Below are positions 8,801 to 15,258 of a stretch of DNA of 64,000 nt, piece after piece (position 1 is the stretch's first letter; the number at the start of each line of letters is the position of its first letter). Position numbers and translations under genes: made by a program. The notes under the pieces were generated by a model. The model was not told the origin of the DNA. It did not search any database and was given only the letters and a program-made list of their open reading frames with translations. This DNA comes from Candidatus Undinarchaeales archaeon (GTDB lineage: Archaea > SpSt-1190 > JASMDC01), in assembly GCA_030753015.1 (NCBI GenBank), contig JASMDC010000001.1:165467-229466 (forward strand), read 5' to 3'.

Positions 8801-10086
8801 CTCCGCCCAAGGTCGAGAAGGTGACACCCCGTCCCCGTCTACTGGAGCGCCCGCTCTCTCCGCCGAAGGTCGAGAAGGTGGCCCCTCCGAAGCCCCCTCC
8901 TCCCCCTCTGCTGGAGCCTCTGCCGGAACCGATCCCAGAGAAGGTCGCCTTGCCGGAGGCGACGCGTCCGCGCCTGCTGGGGCCCTTACCCCCACCGGGA
9001 TCACGGGAACCCTCCGAACCCGCAATAGGTACGCTCCGCGCTCTTGCGCAGCGGTTCCTGTCCTGGGCCACACCGCCCAAGCCGCCGGCCGCACTCGAGG
9101 CGCTCAGGTCGCGCAGGCTCCCGAGACCGTCGGAGGGACCGGTCACTGTATCAAAGACAGCCCCACCGATAAAGGCCGAGCCACCCCGATCCCCGGCGCC
9201 GCCAATGGGTTCCGGGGCCCTCGAGGCCGTCCTCAAGGCAGTGCTCTTCGACCGCTCGACCAAGAGCCTTGCCGGGAACTGCCTCCTGGCCCGGATGCTC
9301 GTGGACCACAGGCGGACAAGTGGACCCGAGTCAGAGGGCAAGCTAATAGAGCTCAACCAGGTGCTGCTCGTGCTCTCCCGGGGCCCGATCACCGCAACGG
9401 ACCTCGACCGTGTGCTCTGGTCCGAGGGGGCCGGCAGGGCAAGCACCTACCTCGGTGCCTTGGAAGAGGGCGGGTACGTGGAGCATCTCGGGCTGACAGG
9501 CCGATACCTCCTGGCACACAGGGAGCATGAGCGGATGGAGGATTACCTGGACCGTACGGGACTCGGGGAGGACCTTGGGCCTGTACTCGACACCCTCCTT
9601 GCGAAGGTGAGGCCGGGACATGCCCCGGATGCAGCGTCCAAGGTAAAGGCTCGTGGGGCTGTGGCCGACCAGGGACTGAGCGACATCCTGGACACGGAGC
9701 TCGTGGAGGCCATACACCGGCGGGATCCCGACGACCTCAGGGGCGATAGCGTACTGGCGCGAACGCTCGATGACCTGAACCGCGCCGACGATCCCCTGGC
9801 CGCACGCCGGCTCTCAGAGTTCGGGCAGGTGCTGATGGTGCTCTCCCGGGGCCCCATCACATCAGATGACCTCGACCGCGCGCTCTGGTCGTCCGGCGCC
9901 GGCAAGGCATCATCCTATCTGGAGGAGCTGATGGGCTCAGGCCACATCGAGCGGCTCGGGGTGACGGGACGCTACATCCTCGACCTGGACGAGCAGGAGC
10001 ATATCGAGGCCTATCTCAGGCGCACCGGTCTCGGCGACAAGCTGGGACCGCTCCTCGACAGGGTGGCCCGGTCCGGACCGGAGTAA
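5752..10086 (+). CDS. Multi-unit winged-helix-like repeat protein with Pro-rich linkers (5' end disrupted)
   Basis: The homologous part starts near 5827 (RGPRSTKQLNELIW), mid-domain, so ATG 5752 is probably not a natural start. Seven units of about 135-140 residues follow, the first lacking its first half: about 24-102, 121-259, 276-416, 618-757, 796-932, 1151-1286 and 1306-1441. Each unit has an N-terminal helix, a D/E-CLLxxLF motif, a helical VLLVLxRGPITxxDLDRVLW core, a recognition-helix-like GxGKxxxYLEAL, a wing (GYVERxGxTGRYxL) and a terminal RTGLxxxLxPVLDMML. Pro-rich linkers at 421-616 and 941-1146 carry RFKPPK, PTPPT and RLLERPxSPPK repeats. The domain resembles a winged helix by pattern only; I do not know a named family. 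With the LamG fragment it probably formed one membrane protein resembling the upstream gene. Confidence 0.7.
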   Translation: MASRGGDLRRHQHQGLHRWYITEHHRGPRSTKQLNELIWRKGKGKCMHFIRALAAKGYVERLGFTGSYRLNADEGMRVSAFLAASGLGTVVEPVIDMMLGGLEDVTREKDVRGVETATSRPRRNRLSILLDQELVETLSQRPPEGLMGDCLLSRLFLQRLQVEDPSLADELVSTYQLLLLLQHGPLLAGEADWLLWEEGVGRGEKLLNGLLERGYLDKEAATGRFFLSPDEKEHDSAYLIRTGLLSVIDPVLDMILGVIERTPAEVEPVVAPTSAAYRHAHRSFANVLEREINRGLARLSAESIEDKCLLGRLFTDRSRTTKAEELQKFAEVYRGVLVLYRTPATAEELDRVLWDEGEGKGASYMDALVAKGYLERRGEPARAFLVPDERRRTMAYLQRTGLEGRLVPVLDMMLRHAGVRQLPVQIVEELTKELPRPPTPPTPTGEPALSSPSAVPTPPTPPAPEDVQFPPSRFKPPKRLIPDRFKPPKAPEEPDRFKPPKGRTLPEVPAPIEVIEPTVVPTPPTPPTVPTPPTPPTVSTPPTPPTVPTPPTPPTVLTPPATEEFPSPPTRFKPPKRPTLDRFKPPKMPSQPDQFKPPKGRALQEALAPAEAVVPVQESRARTRLSLDLDERLLAAVPRLTGDALSDPSLVAKVLADGSKVTDGGLKATLSELVQVLLLLDRGPIAEDDLDQAVWEDSGRAHMCLSALAETGHVERMGRTGRYVLAVDQRRMTGKLLERTGLRDLVNPVLDEMVRRVRERPRPKVKAPPRETVQKEKKDVPLPEKVVREVARLVAANTYANIIERELNRALTKLPLKALKGECLLSKLFRERISATDVESMCKLAEVYRVHLVIYRTPVTADQLDRVLWGEGAGKGVYYLEALKLKGYAERDENGRYAMLPEEREAIGSFLDRTGLDERLVPVVDMMLGHSGMRPAPAITRPAKVVAPPKPPRPRKLPSPPKPPRPKDVIPPPEKKVVQPSKPPRPRLLERPPSPPKVEKVTPSKVLRPRLLERPPSPPKVEKVTPRPRLLERPLSPPKVEKVAPPKPPPPPLLEPLPEPIPEKVALPEATRPRLLGPLPPPGSREPSEPAIGTLRALAQRFLSWATPPKPPAALEALRSRRLPRPSEGPVTVSKTAPPIKAEPPRSPAPPMGSGALEAVLKAVLFDRSTKSLAGNCLLARMLVDHRRTSGPESEGKLIELNQVLLVLSRGPITATDLDRVLWSEGAGRASTYLGALEEGGYVEHLGLTGRYLLAHREHERMEDYLDRTGLGEDLGPVLDTLLAKVRPGHAPDAASKVKARGAVADQGLSDILDTELVEAIHRRDPDDLRGDSVLARTLDDLNRADDPLAARRLSEFGQVLMVLSRGPITSDDLDRALWSSGAGKASSYLEELMGSGHIERLGVTGRYILDLDEQEHIEAYLRRTGLGDKLGPLLDRVARSGPE
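7310..7435 (+). repeat. Tandem repeat coding for PTPPTPPTV
   Basis: About five imperfect 27-nt copies (accgtgccaacaccacctac-like) encode PTPPTPPTV, preceded and followed by RFKPPK-coding units at about 7170-7260 and 7465-7550. The purity of the repeats makes this an assembly- and slippage-prone segment. Confidence 0.75.
8695..8885 (+). repeat. Tandem repeat coding for PRPRLLERPxSPPKVEKV
   Basis: Three near-identical copies encode RPRLLERPxSPPKVEKVxP in the second Pro-rich linker. Copy spacing is about 69 and then 57 nt, so the units differ by a small in-frame deletion. Confidence 0.75.
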
Positions 10087-10110
10087 AGCGCCCGGTCCAT
10101 GGGCAATGAT

Positions 10111-10116
10111 TTATAG
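10111..10116 (+). promoter_or_regulatory. TATA box, leaderless promoter
   Basis: TTATAG lies 29 nt before GTG 10140. This fixes the GTG as the start of the downstream gene. Confidence 0.65.
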
Positions 10117-10139
10117 CGTTTAGCCCCCGGGGCGGGTAC

Positions 10140-11642
10140 GTGAGAACTGTCGACTGGGACCGGCACTACGATGAAATGCTGCTGGGGGCACCGATCAAGA
10201 CGCTCCTGAAGCCCGATGACTTCCTTGGCCGTCTGGCAGGGCTGGAGAATCCGGTGTACGCACCTCTCATCGATACTATTTCCGCCTGGGGCCCGCGGAC
10301 GTACGAGGCAAAGCGGGATGAGTACGTGCGATCGCTGGTCGCCAACGACGTCATCTTCGGCAACGCGTCCATTGGCCTTGAGGAGACGGTCATCAACTCG
10401 AGCTTCATCCCGCGCATCGTGCCCAGCTCCTATGTCGAGAGCGAGCAGCGATGCATCCGGGCGATCATCGAGGCGTTCATCAATCTGGTGCACACGCCCG
10501 AGATCCTGAGAAAGATCTCCTACCTGCCCGAGTACAAGGCACTGGACGCCCTGGGCATCATGGACGCCATCAGCGTCGATACTACCGAGAGCAGCGTGCT
10601 GCGCATCGATAAGGCCGTTGTATCCGCCCCGGGCCCCCTCTACAGCACTCCTGCCAAGACCTACGAGCTCAACTGGTGGGGCGCTGCGGGGCAGTGGCTC
10701 GTCGGCCAGCTCGAGCGGGTGTCGTTCGAGACCTTCGGTCTCGAGGGCAAGGTCCGCAATCTCTCCTTCGGCGCGCTCAAGGCCCAGGCTGACGTGTTCC
10801 GGGCCGAGAGCGGTAAGAAACGTCCCACGGTCATCATGACCGTGTCCGATGAGAGCTACAATCCCAACGAGCACGCCAACTGGGCCGGGACCATGCGAAG
10901 CTTCGGCGTCGACGCTCACACCGTCAAGGAGGGCGAGCTCGCCTCAATTCTCACGTTCAAGGGGAGCGAGGTGTCCATGCACACCGAAGAGGGCGACACG
11001 ACGGTCGACGTCTTCTACCTGCGCAACCAGCCGGACGCCAGCACCTGGAACCATCCGGTCATCGACCGCATCCTCCGCGCATCGGTCAAGGGCGACATAG
11101 TCGTCCAGGAACCGCCGTGGACCGCGCTCTTCGAGGCCCGCGAGGCCATCGGTCTCGCTCTTGAGCACGCTGACAGCCTCACCTCCAGCTCGGAGGACGC
11201 CGAGCTCGTCCGCGCCGCCATGCCCGTCACCACGCAACTGCGGGGTCACGTCGACAAGGTGCGCGCCCGGGCGGACGACTTCATCCTGAAGTCGAACGCA
11301 GTCCACGGAGGGAGGAGCCTGCGTCTGACACGCGCAGAGGTGCTCAAGTCGCTGGAGGAGTTCCCCAGCATGGCCCCGGACGAGGCGGATGCGCTCATAG
11401 TCCAGGAGAAGATTTTCCCCAGCACCATGCCGACCGACACGGTGAGCCCGCAGAAGGACGAGCGGCGCAAGGGCAAGCTCGTAATCACCTCGGACCTGCT
11501 GGACTTCGATCCCTACGTGCACTGGGAGTGGCGCAATGGGAAGGTCACTGCCAAGATCGTCGAGGTGCTCACGCGTGCCGGCTTCCCATCCAACGTCCAG
11601 GGTGGTGGTGGTATCATCCCCGTGTTCCTGACAAAGAGCTAG
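10140..11642 (+). CDS. Hypothetical protein, possibly ATP-grasp-like
   Basis: A 500-residue soluble protein starting at a GTG placed 29 nt after a TATA box. It has no signal peptide. The C-terminal third (DDFILKSNAVHGGRSLRL near residue 380, then ADALIVQEKI near 420, then SDLLDFDPYVHWEWRNGKVTAK and a Gly-rich GGGGIIPVF end) resembles the nucleotide-binding half of circularly permuted ATP-grasp ligases such as the glutathionylspermidine synthase group. No motif is decisive, so the function stays open. It ends overlapping the converging DHH gene by 4 nt. Confidence 0.6.
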   Translation: MRTVDWDRHYDEMLLGAPIKTLLKPDDFLGRLAGLENPVYAPLIDTISAWGPRTYEAKRDEYVRSLVANDVIFGNASIGLEETVINSSFIPRIVPSSYVESEQRCIRAIIEAFINLVHTPEILRKISYLPEYKALDALGIMDAISVDTTESSVLRIDKAVVSAPGPLYSTPAKTYELNWWGAAGQWLVGQLERVSFETFGLEGKVRNLSFGALKAQADVFRAESGKKRPTVIMTVSDESYNPNEHANWAGTMRSFGVDAHTVKEGELASILTFKGSEVSMHTEEGDTTVDVFYLRNQPDASTWNHPVIDRILRASVKGDIVVQEPPWTALFEAREAIGLALEHADSLTSSSEDAELVRAAMPVTTQLRGHVDKVRARADDFILKSNAVHGGRSLRLTRAEVLKSLEEFPSMAPDEADALIVQEKIFPSTMPTDTVSPQKDERRKGKLVITSDLLDFDPYVHWEWRNGKVTAKIVEVLTRAGFPSNVQGGGGIIPVFLTKS

Positions 11643-12532
11643 CTATCGAGGCATCCTGCGGGAAGCGGTATGCCCTGGCGGGCGCACTCCTCTGTGATGA
11701 GCTCCTTTAGCCGCTCCACGGTCCCTTCCCTGAGCTCGGGATCGAACGACGCACCTGCAGCGTACGGATGACCGCCACCGCCAAGGGCCGAGGCCACACG
11801 GCTGCAGTCGAAAGGCACGTCACGGTCCGGATTGGTGCCGAAGGAGAGACGGCCCCGGCCGTCCGTATGCGTCGTCACGGTGATCACCAGATCGATACCC
11901 TGCTCGTAGAGGGCCAGCTCGGCCACCTTGGACGAGTACCGCTTCCGATCGGGTACGTCGACGAGGGCGATCCGCCCGTCGCAGACGGTGACACAGTCGC
12001 CGTTCTCCAGAAGCTTCAGGGTGGGCGCCTCCCGCTCCTCGGTGAACCGGCGCAGGCGCTTGAGGAACGTGGCGTCGGTGAACACCGCGTCCATCCCCTC
12101 GTCCCGGACCAGCCGGAGGATGTGCAGGAGGAACCTGCTGTCCTGGCGGTACTCTAGAGCGAAGGTGAGCCTACGCACGTCTGGTAGTTCCATCCGGAAC
12201 TGGTCGGTTGCACGGGCGAGCTCCAGGATACGGTCCACCCGCGGTCCTGCAAGCTCGTAGTAGCGCGCGACCACCACGGCCGCACAGGGTGCCGTGGGGT
12301 CCAACTCACCCTCGTAGGTGATGCCCTGCACACGCCCGGTCTGTGACGCGTGATGGTCGAGCCACACCGATGCTTTTGGCGTGTAAGGGAGGTCGACGAC
12401 GATGTCGCCCTCTTCCGCCACCTCGTCCACCGTATCGGGTCGGGTGAACACCACGTCGTCGATGCTCGTGGCCATGGACACCAAGGCGGCCGAGGCAAGG
12501 CCGTCGAAGTCCGTGTGCGCGACGATCCTCAC
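11639..12532 (-). CDS. DHH superfamily phosphoesterase with DHHA1 domain
   Basis: 297 residues. The N-terminal DHH domain shows HTDFDGLASAAL (motif I, residues 6-17), VVDLPY (motif II), WLDHHAS (motif III, the DHH signature) and a later Asp in ARATDQF. The C-terminus has the DHHA1 substrate loop GGGGHPYAAGASF. Such proteins are Mn-dependent and act on short oligonucleotides or cyclic dinucleotides; which substrate applies here cannot be told. Its start overlaps the stop of the upstream uridine phosphorylase by 4 nt, so the two are probably co-transcribed and may both serve nucleotide turnover. Confidence 0.85.
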   Translation of the reverse strand: MRIVAHTDFDGLASAALVSMATSIDDVVFTRPDTVDEVAEEGDIVVDLPYTPKASVWLDHHASQTGRVQGITYEGELDPTAPCAAVVVARYYELAGPRVDRILELARATDQFRMELPDVRRLTFALEYRQDSRFLLHILRLVRDEGMDAVFTDATFLKRLRRFTEEREAPTLKLLENGDCVTVCDGRIALVDVPDRKRYSSKVAELALYEQGIDLVITVTTHTDGRGRLSFGTNPDRDVPFDCSRVASALGGGGHPYAAGASFDPELREGTVERLKELITEECARQGIPLPAGCLDS

Positions 12533-13293
12533 TTGAGCACGCCCTCGTCACCAGCCTCGTGCAGGCGGACGGCGGCCTCCAGAGCGCAGGTGATGGCGTT
12601 GTTGGTGCCCGGAGTAGTGTCGATGTCCGAGAACGGCTCGCCCTCGGCGGTCTCGCCCACGGCCACGAGCACGGTGCCCGCCTTGCATCCGCGGATCTGG
12701 GCGACCACGAAGATCGACGCTGACTCCATGGAGGTGGCCAGCACGCCGGCCTTCTTCCAGAATTCCCACTTCTTCTCTAGGTCGACACCGATGGGTATGT
12801 CAGCGGGCTCCTCGATGTAGAATGCGTCCTTGACATGCGCCAGGCCGATGTGGTACTGGTAGCCCTTGTCCCGGGCGGAGAGCCGGAGTGCGTCCATGAC
12901 GTCGATGTCGGCCACGGCGGGAAAAGAGATGGGCACGTACTGGCGGCTGGTCCCGTCCTCGCGAACGGCCCCGCTGACTACGACCAGGTCGTTGAGCTTG
13001 ACGTGCGGCTGGAGCGAGCCGGCGGTGCCCACCCGGATGAATGTGTCGGCGCCCACCTGGATGAGCTCTTCCACGGCTATGGCAGCCGACGGCCCGCCGA
13101 TGCCCGTGGACGTTACGCCGATCGGTACTCCCTTATAGCTGCCCACGAAGGTGGTGAACTCGCGGTTCTGGGCCAGCTTGCGCGGATTGTCGAAGAACTT
13201 GGAGATGTACTCAGCACGAGCGGGATCGCCGGGAAGGAGCATGATCTTGGGGACGTCGCCCTTGTTCAGCCCGATGTGATAGGTGTCGGCCAT
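12529..13293 (-). CDS. udp: Uridine phosphorylase-like nucleoside phosphorylase
   Basis: 254 residues, the full length of the PNP/UDP family. Visible motifs are LLPGDPARAEYI (phosphate-binding GDPxR), GIGGPSAAIAVEEL, IRVGTAGSLQ (R..GT.G phosphate loop) and ATSMESASIF (ribose-binding Met-Glu). These enzymes cleave uridine to uracil and ribose-1-phosphate. Substrate choice between uridine and purine nucleosides is inferred from overall likeness to uridine phosphorylases. A TATA-like TATATC (13319-13324) lies about 31 nt before the ATG. It heads a two-gene operon with the DHH protein. Confidence 0.85.
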   Translation of the reverse strand: MADTYHIGLNKGDVPKIMLLPGDPARAEYISKFFDNPRKLAQNREFTTFVGSYKGVPIGVTSTGIGGPSAAIAVEELIQVGADTFIRVGTAGSLQPHVKLNDLVVVSGAVREDGTSRQYVPISFPAVADIDVMDALRLSARDKGYQYHIGLAHVKDAFYIEEPADIPIGVDLEKKWEFWKKAGVLATSMESASIFVVAQIRGCKAGTVLVAVGETAEGEPFSDIDTTPGTNNAITCALEAAVRLHEAGDEGVLK

Positions 13294-13332
13294 GGGGGGC
13301 TTGGGGACGGTACAGTTTGATATAGGTTACGA

Positions 13333-13419
13333 CTACGGGAGGGGCGGCTCCTGTGCAGATGATGCCTCGAACACAGCGAGGTCGATGACGAGTTCACTGG
13401 ATACAAGCTTGAGATTCAT
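13333..13419 (-). other. Possible 28-codon small ORF or remnant
   Basis: ATG 13419 to a stop at 13333-13335 encodes MNLKLVSSELVIDLAVFEAS and a short tail. Codon use is GC-rich like the host genes and unlike the low-GC island to its right. It could be a short protein or the remnant of a longer gene. No clear promoter is seen. Confidence 0.2.
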
Positions 13420-13505
13420 AATGATAGGGTAAGCAGTTAGGGCCTGTAAACTGATTACTATATCATTTAGAATTCGTCAACAATCCAGACACCAGAAATG
13501 ACATC

Positions 13506-13652
13506 GCATAACCACTATTATCGCGTCGTGGTGGAAATTCGGTAATTCGGATATCCACATGGGCGTTATTCAGGCTGAGGGGGCGACAACGTAGGTGTGC
13601 CTCTTACAGTCATTTGGAAGGAAAAGCGACGTCGGATAACCCCTTGTTATAC
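13506..13652 (+). repeat. attC-like recombination site upstream of low-GC cassette 1
   Basis: GCATAAC (13506-13512, R''-like) and GTTATAC (13646-13652, R'-like) bound a 147-nt segment. Inside them lie TTATCGCGTCG (13518-13528) and CGACGTCGGATAA (13627-13639), which pair imperfectly and sit 5 and 6 nt from the outer boxes, the spacing known for integron attC sites. The left outer box differs by one base from the other copies. The rest of the 420-nt gap (13294-13712) holds only the uridine phosphorylase promoter and the small ORF at 13333. Confidence 0.35.
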
Positions 13653-13712
13653 GGCGTTGGCGTTCTTGGTAAAGAAGGTTATTTAGCTTAGGCTTGTCAT
13701 TTCTGTATACAC

Positions 13713-14690
13713 ATGCCCTTTGCCAGTCCATTGAGTTCCCTACTTGCTATAGGGCTTATTGCATTTGTATGGATTGTGCTCTCGTGGGAGATAGTTTTCA
13801 TATTTCTTACAATAATGAGAAAGATTCCAGGAAAGCTGCTCAAAGATCATTTCAAAGAGGAAAAATACCGAAAGCTCATCTCTTCAAAACCAGCTTGGTT
13901 GATGCACATTCTCTTCATCTTTGTAATTATTTGTCTTTTCTGGGGCTATCTTGTAGAACCCTATCGTTTACATATTGAAAGAATTCAAGTTGAAACGAAG
14001 AAGATAGCAGCTGGGAGTACCGTCCGAATCGTACATTTAACAGACTCTCATTCCGTTGGAAGAGTCCGCAACGAAGCAAAGGTGACGGAGCTTGTTACAT
14101 CCTTGAATCCAGATATCGTCGTCTTTACAGGGGATGTACTCTCTGCTCCCGAAGGGCTTCCCATGTTCAAGGAAATGATGAAACCATTGTCTGCGCAAGG
14201 CGGAATCTTTGGAGTCAAAGGGAATTGGGATGAATGGTACTGGAATGAAATGGACCTCTTTGGGGGGACTCCAATAAAGGAACTGAAATCGGACCATGTC
14301 AATGTTACAATAAGGAATCAGACGATCTCTGTAATTGGAATTGGATTCGGACGTGAGATGTTATTGGAAGAATCAATTGAAGGAATCCACGAAGAACAGT
14401 ATAAGATCCTTCTGTATCACAAGCCCGATGAGATAAAGAATGCAAGAGATCTTGGAATAGACCTCTATCTCACAGGTCATACTCATGGGGGTCAGATAAG
14501 ATTGCCATTCTATGGGGCAATGATGACGCTATCGGATTATGGTAAGAAGTACGAATCGGGGTTATTCAGAGAAGGAGATACAACAATGTATGTTTCTCGA
14601 GGGATTGGTACAGAGGATGATGGTCTACTTCGAGCTAGGTTCCTTTGCCCACCAGAGATTACGTACATAGAAATAATTGGTACGGGTTAA
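13713..14690 (+). CDS. Membrane-anchored metallophosphoesterase, YkuE-like
   Basis: 325 residues. Two hydrophobic helices lie at about 10-37 and 68-88, followed by a calcineurin-like phosphoesterase: VHLTDSHSVG (D-x-H variant of motif I, near residue 109), VVFTGDVLS (GD motif), VKGNWDEWY (GN-W/H-D-E), LLYHKPDEI and YLTGHTHGGQIRLPF (GHTHGGQ). These residues bind two metal ions. Family members hydrolyse phosphoesters, some acting on lipid-linked substrates at the membrane. Codon use is AT-rich, unlike neighbours, consistent with transfer. It fills the first cassette-like unit and ends 14 nt before the attC-like site. Confidence 0.85.
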   Translation: MPFASPLSSLLAIGLIAFVWIVLSWEIVFIFLTIMRKIPGKLLKDHFKEEKYRKLISSKPAWLMHILFIFVIICLFWGYLVEPYRLHIERIQVETKKIAAGSTVRIVHLTDSHSVGRVRNEAKVTELVTSLNPDIVVFTGDVLSAPEGLPMFKEMMKPLSAQGGIFGVKGNWDEWYWNEMDLFGGTPIKELKSDHVNVTIRNQTISVIGIGFGREMLLEESIEGIHEEQYKILLYHKPDEIKNARDLGIDLYLTGHTHGGQIRLPFYGAMMTLSDYGKKYESGLFREGDTTMYVSRGIGTEDDGLLRARFLCPPEITYIEIIGTG

Positions 14691-14703
14691 ATACGTCAAT
14701 GCC

Positions 14704-14846
14704 GTATAACGGTCCGGTGCCATCCGACGCGCCGACGTCTAGCGAAGGAGAGCGAGGTTCAAATCTGTCCCACTCAAGTAGATCGTCGGCGTGTTGGCGG
14801 AGGGCCGACGGGACGGAGGCCCGGAGCCGGATGCATTGAGTTATAC
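14704..14846 (+). repeat. attC-like recombination site between two low-GC genes
   Basis: GTATAAC (14704-14710) and GTTATAC (14840-14846) are exact reverse complements and extend to 8 bp with the flanking C/G. Inside, TGCCATCCG (14718-14726) pairs with CGGATGCA (14829-14836) apart from one extra C, like the single extrahelical base of attC sites. A further CGCCGACG/CGTCGGCG pair lies at 14729-14736 and 14784-14791, though the two arms are of unequal length. At 143 nt the element is within the size range of long attC sites. Confidence 0.45.
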
Positions 14847-14909
14847 GCCGTTGTCCTTTGGTTTTATTAATGTGAATTGAGTTAACTACATAGAAGGGGA
14901 ATCAATAAG

Positions 14910-15116
14910 ATGTATGGTTGGAACTTATCAGATATTCGATGGTGGGGAGGAAAGGTCGATTATCTTACTAAACTCTTCCTTGGAGTTCTTTTATTTGATA
15001 TGGCTCATGTATTAGTTTACAATAGAACGCATTTCTTATTGGATATAATATTAGTTATCTTACCTGTGATTATTGGGTTAATATCATCATGGCAGTTGGA
15101 ACAAATTACTACTTAG
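14910..15116 (+). CDS. Small two-helix membrane protein
   Basis: A 68-residue protein with two hydrophobic segments (about 20-35 and 43-60) and a Trp-rich N-terminus (MYGWNLSDIRWWGGK). It is low-GC like its neighbour. An AGAAGGGG Shine-Dalgarno-like stretch lies 11-18 nt before the ATG, and TTTATTAA at 14863-14870 may be its promoter. It is the sole gene of the second cassette-like unit and ends 27 nt before the next CGTATAAC. No family recognised. Confidence 0.6.
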   Translation: MYGWNLSDIRWWGGKVDYLTKLFLGVLLFDMAHVLVYNRTHFLLDIILVILPVIIGLISSWQLEQITT

Positions 15117-15258
15117 GGATATTATATACGAGTGGACAATAGCGTATAACTACCTATATCTGCCCTTTTTGTTCCGATGAAGTGTCCTTCGTCCTTAGTC
15201 GTGTATCGCCCCTGATGCGCTCTAGGTATCTTCACTTTCCGAGATCATTGCAGATGAG

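Larger units (their letters stand above)
13646..15150 (+). mobile_element. Low-GC island resembling two integron gene cassettes
   Basis: The motif GTTATACG or its reverse complement CGTATAAC occurs at 13646, 14703, 14840 and 15143, in the order expected for cassette boundaries: GTTATACG-gene-CGTATAAC...GTTATACG-gene-CGTATAAC. Each cassette holds one gene on the same strand, starting about 65 nt after the first motif and ending 14-27 nt before the next. After the R'-like motif both copies continue nCGTTG. The island is clearly AT-richer than its surroundings. No integrase gene is in the window. The last CGTATAAC has no matching GTTATAC downstream, so the right end seems truncated. Confidence 0.45.

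Noticed and set aside
14752..14790. tRNA T-arm-like GGTTCAAATC inside the attC-like site
   Set aside because: The flanking stem bases do not pair and no acceptor, D or anticodon arms can be drawn around it.
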